Of a stretch of DNA of 64,000 bases, positions 58,751 to 64,000 are shown piece after piece. Each line of letters starts with the position of its first letter. The first letter of the stretch is position 1. Made by a program: the position numbers and the translations under genes. Source of the DNA: Brachynemurus nebulosus (Eukaryota; Arthropoda; Insecta; Neuroptera; Myrmeleontidae); contig JAPWDM010000001.1 in assembly GCA_035578155.1 (NCBI GenBank), forward strand, positions 161,607,498-161,671,497. The letters are read 5' to 3'. Under the pieces are notes generated by a model that worked only from the letters and a program-made list of their open reading frames with translations, was not told where the DNA came from and did no database searches.

Positions 58751-58915
58751 GGATGATGGCGCCCGTGTAGAAAAAGAAATATTTCCTTCAAACTTTTTTC
58801 CTCCCAAAAACCAAGTGACAAGGAAAAAAAAATAAACCTGACACACCTACTTTTGGCGCTCCCAAGACCTGGCTCCCGAGGCACGTGCGCCGCCTGCCCC
58901 TTAAATCCCGACCTG
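58751..58915 (+). mobile_element. Short hAT-like repeat with GGCGCCCG, copy 2
   Basis: Homologous to 23978-24157 through TAGAAAAAG-ATTTCC, CTCCCAAAAACCAAGTGACA, ACTTTTGGCGCTCCC and GGCACGTGCGCCGCCTG. It ends CCTTAAATCCCGACCTG, the complement of the CAGG-type terminus. The left end is truncated. Confidence 0.65.
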
Positions 58916-59115
58916 CTCTATTTACTAGATTATTTGTAATATATATCAAATCTTCTATTTGTCGGAATTATTTCAGATTTTGCAACTTGTAAATTTTGGA
59001 GTAAGGTGGCGAAACGGTATTTTTTTCGTACATTTTTTTGGCATAACTCAAAAACTGAGGCATCGTAACTGCAATATTGCAATAATTTGTAATTTATGCA
59101 ATAATTTATATACTT

Positions 59116-59775
59116 ACTAGCCGTATACCCACTCGATGGGATTTATCACCGGCAACATTTCAGGATGTCAGTCAGTGTTAAAGATTTATTAAATAAGATA
59201 TTATATAATAACTAGCCGTATACCCGATAGAATTTCCTATCGGCAACATCTTTTTATTAGGTATTCATTGCTCACTTTCAATATTTTTCAAAAGCCTAAA
59301 TACCATTTTCCACGTTACTAATTTCAAAAATGACGAACTACCCATACGAACTCTCATTTCCTGTTTTAACCCCTTAGGGAATCAATTTCCAGAAACGTTT
59401 ACCCAACTGACTTTTATTTATAAATAAAAGCCTAAAGACCAATCTTCATATCTTCTGTGCTAAATTTCGTCCTTTTAAACCCAACAGTTTAGGCTATGCG
59501 TTGTCTGTCAGTCAGTGTATAAAATATTATTTTTTTGAATAGCCATAGTAACATATTTTTATATATCTCTAACTTGAAAAATGACGAATTTCCATACAAA
59601 TTTTCATTCCGTATTTAACTCACTCAGGTGGCGAATTTTCAAAAATTCGTTCTTAGTGCTCACTTGCGTAACATGTAGAACTCCTGTGTAAAATTTCGTT
59701 CTTCTAAACCCAACGGTTTAGGCTGTGCGTTGTCTGTCAGTCAGTCAGTCAGTCAGTGTTAGAGATTTATTAAGT
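59116..59775 (+). repeat. Tandem copies of an interspersed repeat ending in (GTCA)n
   Basis: The head ACTAGCCGTATACCC occurs at 59116 and 59211. The tail GTCAGTCAGTGTTA-AGATTTATTAA occurs near 59168 and 59733. Within the second copy the body is itself duplicated (about 59300-59515 and 59540-59755), each half ending CCCAAC-GTTTAGGCT-TGCGTTGTCTGTCAGTCAG. This general head-and-tail pattern is seen in insect SINE/LINE-like repeats. No coding trace. Confidence 0.6.
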
Positions 59776-60336
59776 AGTTGTAATGTGACAATAAAATGCG
59801 TTAAAAACAATCTGGAATATCTGGAAATCACAATAATGCAATTTTTGTAAAAACTGCATTAAAAAAAAACGCGCGGAAAAAAAAGGACACGGGGCAAAAA
59901 AAGGTTATGCTGTTGAATTATATCGGATACAAGGAACACCAGTGAGATTACTTACGTTGTGAATTGTTTTACACAAATACACAAATTGGCAGTTAGGAAG
60001 TGTCAACCGGCTGATTCAATGATACAAATAATGAGACAGTTTGGTAATGTGAAGGATATGAAAAGATAAGGATTATTTACAAAATGAGTTGGATTACTAA
60101 CATACTTGTTTGTATGTCATTATGCTAAGGAGCAATTAGTATCATATTAAAACTAGAGTACCTAGTTTAGTAAGGCGAAAATTTTATACCGTTAGGATTA
60201 CGTAGTACACGATTATTTTAAATACGATCTTTTAGACTAAGAAGTTTTTATCTTTATAATTTAGAAACGTTTTTTCCATTACGTAGCTTCAATTCGGTTT
60301 TTCATAGACATTGTATTACTACGTTACTCACATATT
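59776..60336. other. AT-rich stretch, nothing recognised
   Basis: No features recognised. Confidence 0.4.
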
Positions 60337-60469
60337 TTAACCAAATTTCCATTTTGGAAAAATTCACTTATTACAGCGGGTGCCATGAAAAGACCTAAGC
60401 CCGGAACTATGGCAGAAACTTGTTTAGAGGCCTCGAGAAACCGAAAATGAGGTTCACTAAAATTTATAA

Positions 60470-61198
<729 letters not shown>

Positions 61199-61977
61199 TA
61201 TATGTCTGCCCGATAACTCTCGAACGAAGCATTCAATCTTTACGAAATTTGGTGATGTCAAACGTCGTAATGATTAGGATAAGTTCGTCAGCCAGATACG
61301 TCCGATTTTTAGAAGCCAAAATTTTGGTCATTTTTCGCCATTCTTAGTGGTTTTTTGCAAAATTTTTCCAGAATTCAAAAATTTTTTTAATTTTTTTTGC
61401 ACCATCGAAAAGAGCGTAAAAAATTGCGTAAGGTAAGCTTTGAACATTGTTCTAAGTAAACTAGCTTTTGAGAAAAATTAAGAAATTTACTGAATTTTTT
61501 TACAATAAATGTTTCATCGTTTTTATCATTACAATAACAATATACACTTATATATCTGTTTCATTTTTCAAAATAAAAATAAACTAACTTTTTAAGAACA
61601 ATTCGTCACCGATTTTGAAAATGTGTTTACTGTTAGAGAGCTAAACCATTTTAGATGGATATAAGTTATGTTATATGAGATCTGCCAGTGTCTGGCGGTC
61701 CCAAAAGCGCCAAAAATAAAACTACCCAACCGTTTTTGAAAATTTTTTCAATTTTTAAAAGTTAAATCTTTTAAATGCATATATGCTATAATATATAAGA
61801 TTCTCCAGGGTCCTGAGGGCCCAAAAGCGCTAAAAATTAACTACTTAACCGATTTTGAAAATCTTTTCACAGCTAGAGAGCTAAACTATTCTAGATGGAT
61901 ACAGATTGTTGTATGAGATTTGCCAGTGTCCAATCTTTGGAAATTTACTGTTTTGCAGATGCTGCGACAGGGGTGTT

Positions 61978-62751
61978 TTGTTATTAACTAAACTTACTAA
62001 CATAATGGGGTATTTAACAATATCAAAGAAAAACGATCAAAATATTTTTAATGAAAATTTATAACAAATAAGTCGCCAGGTGCAAGTTGTACGTGCACAA
62101 ATAATGTTCCGAACTATCGATTGTTATTTACGGATTTCCGTAATTACCAACGACACTATTTATTATAAAACATATATTATTAATAGATAAAATATGTTGA
62201 GGCAAAAAAGTACTTAAAAATTTCAATCAGTTTCTTTGGATATTTTTATGGGTACTTACGCTAACAAAAAATGAAAAATATGAAAATAAGCTATGTTTTT
62301 CATAGCAAAATTTGTCATATTTTTCGCGTATAACTTTATCAATTATTTATTCGTTTTTCTTTAATTTCTAGAACTCATTTTCGAAAGAATTCACTAGAAT
62401 ACCCGTCTAATATAATAGATATTAACATATAAATATTAACTAACAACATCTTGATTAAAAGATATCATCTAAGATAATTTAGTCTTGATAATTTTCGTTC
62501 AATCTACACATTTAATTCTTAATGTTCATGAATTTTTTCAGATTTTTCTGTGCGATCCTTTTCGTAATAAGCGCCAAGGATAACAGTTTTCCAGAATTCT
62601 AAAAAAATGAATAAATATAAAATTATATAAGTTTATGATTGTTTTTGTGTTTTAATAAATTTTCCTTGATAACTTATTCAATGCTCTTAGGGAAAAATTG
62701 CTTTCTACTTTTTAGGTTATCCCGTGAAATTAACCACAAGAATCGAAATTT
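61978..62751. other. AT-rich stretch, nothing recognised
   Basis: No features recognised. Confidence 0.4.
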
Positions 62752-62905
62752 AACTTCACATCTACAATCGAGCCACCACACTCGAACCACCAAGCGTCTG
62801 TGCTAAATGGTTTCAGAAAAAATCGTCTATAACAGACGGACAGACACCGAAGTGATTACATAAGTGTTCCATTTTGCTAATTCTAGTACGGAACATTAAA
62901 AATTA
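62752..62905 (+). repeat. SINE/LINE-like repeat tail
   Basis: ACAGACGGACAGACACCGAA, then GTGTTCCATTTTGCTAA and AGTACGGAACATTAAAAAT. The pattern of GACGGACAGACA followed by two GTTCC/GGAAC arms is a familiar interspersed-repeat 3' end in insect genomes. The head is not resolved. Confidence 0.45.
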
Positions 62906-63535
62906 TAATTTATTGCACTAATTCATCAAAAATTTTTATTTATTTACGAAGAGGTGGGTTATTCGTGAAGAAAATATAAACTTTTTTTTGTATAAAACAT
63001 TGAAATTCCGATTTAGCAAATTTTCAGACGTTTATTTGGTTTTGGACAAACTTTTTTTTACTTTCTCGGTTAGATTGTAATATTTTTTTATTTAAGAGTT
63101 ATGGTACGTCGGCCTCACACAAAAGAACTTGCATTAACGTACAGTGGAACAGAACACGTGACATATGAGCTGCCGGTGTATTTTTGGTGAGTTTTATAAC
63201 GAAATTATACCTTTACATTTACACAAAAAAGGTACAAAATCATTCTATACACACATATTCACATGATACTTACTATAACTAGTACTCTTACGAATACTCT
63301 TGTGATATGTTCATTATTATAGAGTATTATGGAGTAGTTGTGAGTAAGCATTGTAAGTAGGATTCACGCTTGAGTGAGTCACACAACAACCGAACAGGAG
63401 AAGATGATAGAGGAGAACAATATGTGAATATGTACAACACATATATGTACACACGAGTAACAAGATCTTGTACGAACAAAAATCGTACATACCTGGCGTT
63501 ACCTGGCCGGCTCTGGTCTGGTTCGTTTCATATGG
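62906..63535. other. AT-rich stretch, nothing recognised
   Basis: The 75-codon frame at 63370-63597 crosses into the MITE at 63539 and has no domain. Confidence 0.4.
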
Positions 63536-63538
63536 TTA

Positions 63539-63994
63539 AGCCGCTGCTACACGATGCTACGAACACCTTCCAACATTCGACGTTGGATGGTTCATAGCAT
63601 CGTGTAGCCGTTGTTCGAACCTACGAGTGTCCAATGTCGAGCGTCAAACGTTCGCATTTGGTCGTGTCCCGTTCGATGTCGGTATTCTTGCACCGAGTCA
63701 AAGGGATGCTTCGAACGTTTGAAGGTCAATGTTGGTTGCGTTGGTTGGTTCGACTCAGCAGCTGCACGACTCTTTCATGTGAAGAGAGACAACACCAGTG
63801 TATAACATTAGAGATAACATCAGACAGATAACAGCGTCGTCCACTGAGTACCAACACATCATCATTCGTATTGGATCAAACATTCGATTCACCGTGTAGC
63901 AGATACATTCGTCGCATCAACTATCGAACTTAATTGCCTCAAACGTTCGATCGAACGTTGAAAGGAACGTTCGTAGCATCGTGTAGAACCCGCT
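63539..63994. mobile_element. Harbinger-like MITE, TTA duplication (456 bp)
   Basis: The ends read AGCCGCTGCTACACGATGCT and AGCGGGTTCTACACGATGCT, continuing ACGAAC, with TTA directly outside both (63536-63538 and 63995-63997). The motif GCATCGTGTAG and its inverse also occur near 63595-63606, and AACGTTCG-type motifs recur inside. A 3-bp TTA duplication fits PIF/Harbinger. The open frames at 63611-63831 are shadows. Confidence 0.85.
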
Positions 63995-64000
63995 TTACAT

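Overview
This is a strongly AT-rich eukaryotic window, most probably from an insect or another arthropod. Three things point there: a nuclear copy of mitochondrial ND5 that only reads correctly with the invertebrate mitochondrial code (AGA = Ser); pogo-, mariner-, Ginger-, hAT- and Harbinger-like DNA transposon remnants; and a fragment of an uncharacterised protein family common in arthropod repeats. The order cannot be fixed from the sequence. I find no intact host protein-coding gene, no rRNA, no convincing functional tRNA and no CRISPR. Most open frames in the window are AT-rich or microsatellite noise, and the few real coding traces are broken mobile-element pieces. The window is best read as intergenic or deep intronic repeat-rich DNA.

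Layout. 0-9 kb: pogo-like elements with TA target duplications (76-1027, 2944-4110), a decayed repeat-family protein (1519-1863, minus), Harbinger-like MITEs (5106-5261, 6517-6983) and a palindromic MITE (8405-8643). 9-14 kb: palindromes and an unusual inverted tandem array with a 103-bp period whose units carry heat-shock-element-like motifs (10567-11744), then two large foldbacks (12230-13010, 13211-13470). 14-25 kb: two copies of a family with a fixed internal (TA)n microsatellite, one of them split by a hAT-like element sitting exactly in the (TA)n (22901-24241), a Harbinger-like MITE and a TA-flanked element (18725-19942). 26-28.3 kb: the ND5 NUMT, a second pogo-like copy keeping an open PHD-type zinc finger, and another TA-flanked MITE. 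29-33 kb: a tRNA-like sequence and a probable 3.25-kb hAT-like element holding two foldbacks, each interrupted in one arm by a MITE. 34-39.2 kb: a Ginger-like deletion derivative and an inverted repeat with ~700-bp arms. 40-49 kb: a TA-flanked element, the 3' end of a LINE with a (TATC)n tail, hAT-like pieces (one with a perfect 8-bp duplication) and a mariner-like element with a nested insertion. 49-64 kb: short tandem arrays, two more microsatellite-bearing elements, a hAT-like element, palindromes centred on GCGATATCGC, LINE/SINE-like tails and a final Harbinger-like MITE.

Nothing here forms an operon or pathway. The main story is layered transposition: several element classes have landed in or beside (TA)n tracts, and non-autonomous elements are nested inside older ones. 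The observations most worth checking are the heat-shock-element satellite, the dispersed GCGATATCGC palindromes, the microsatellite-bearing family ending in a hairpin plus CTAA, and the GC-rich near-perfect palindrome at 13.2-13.5 kb.
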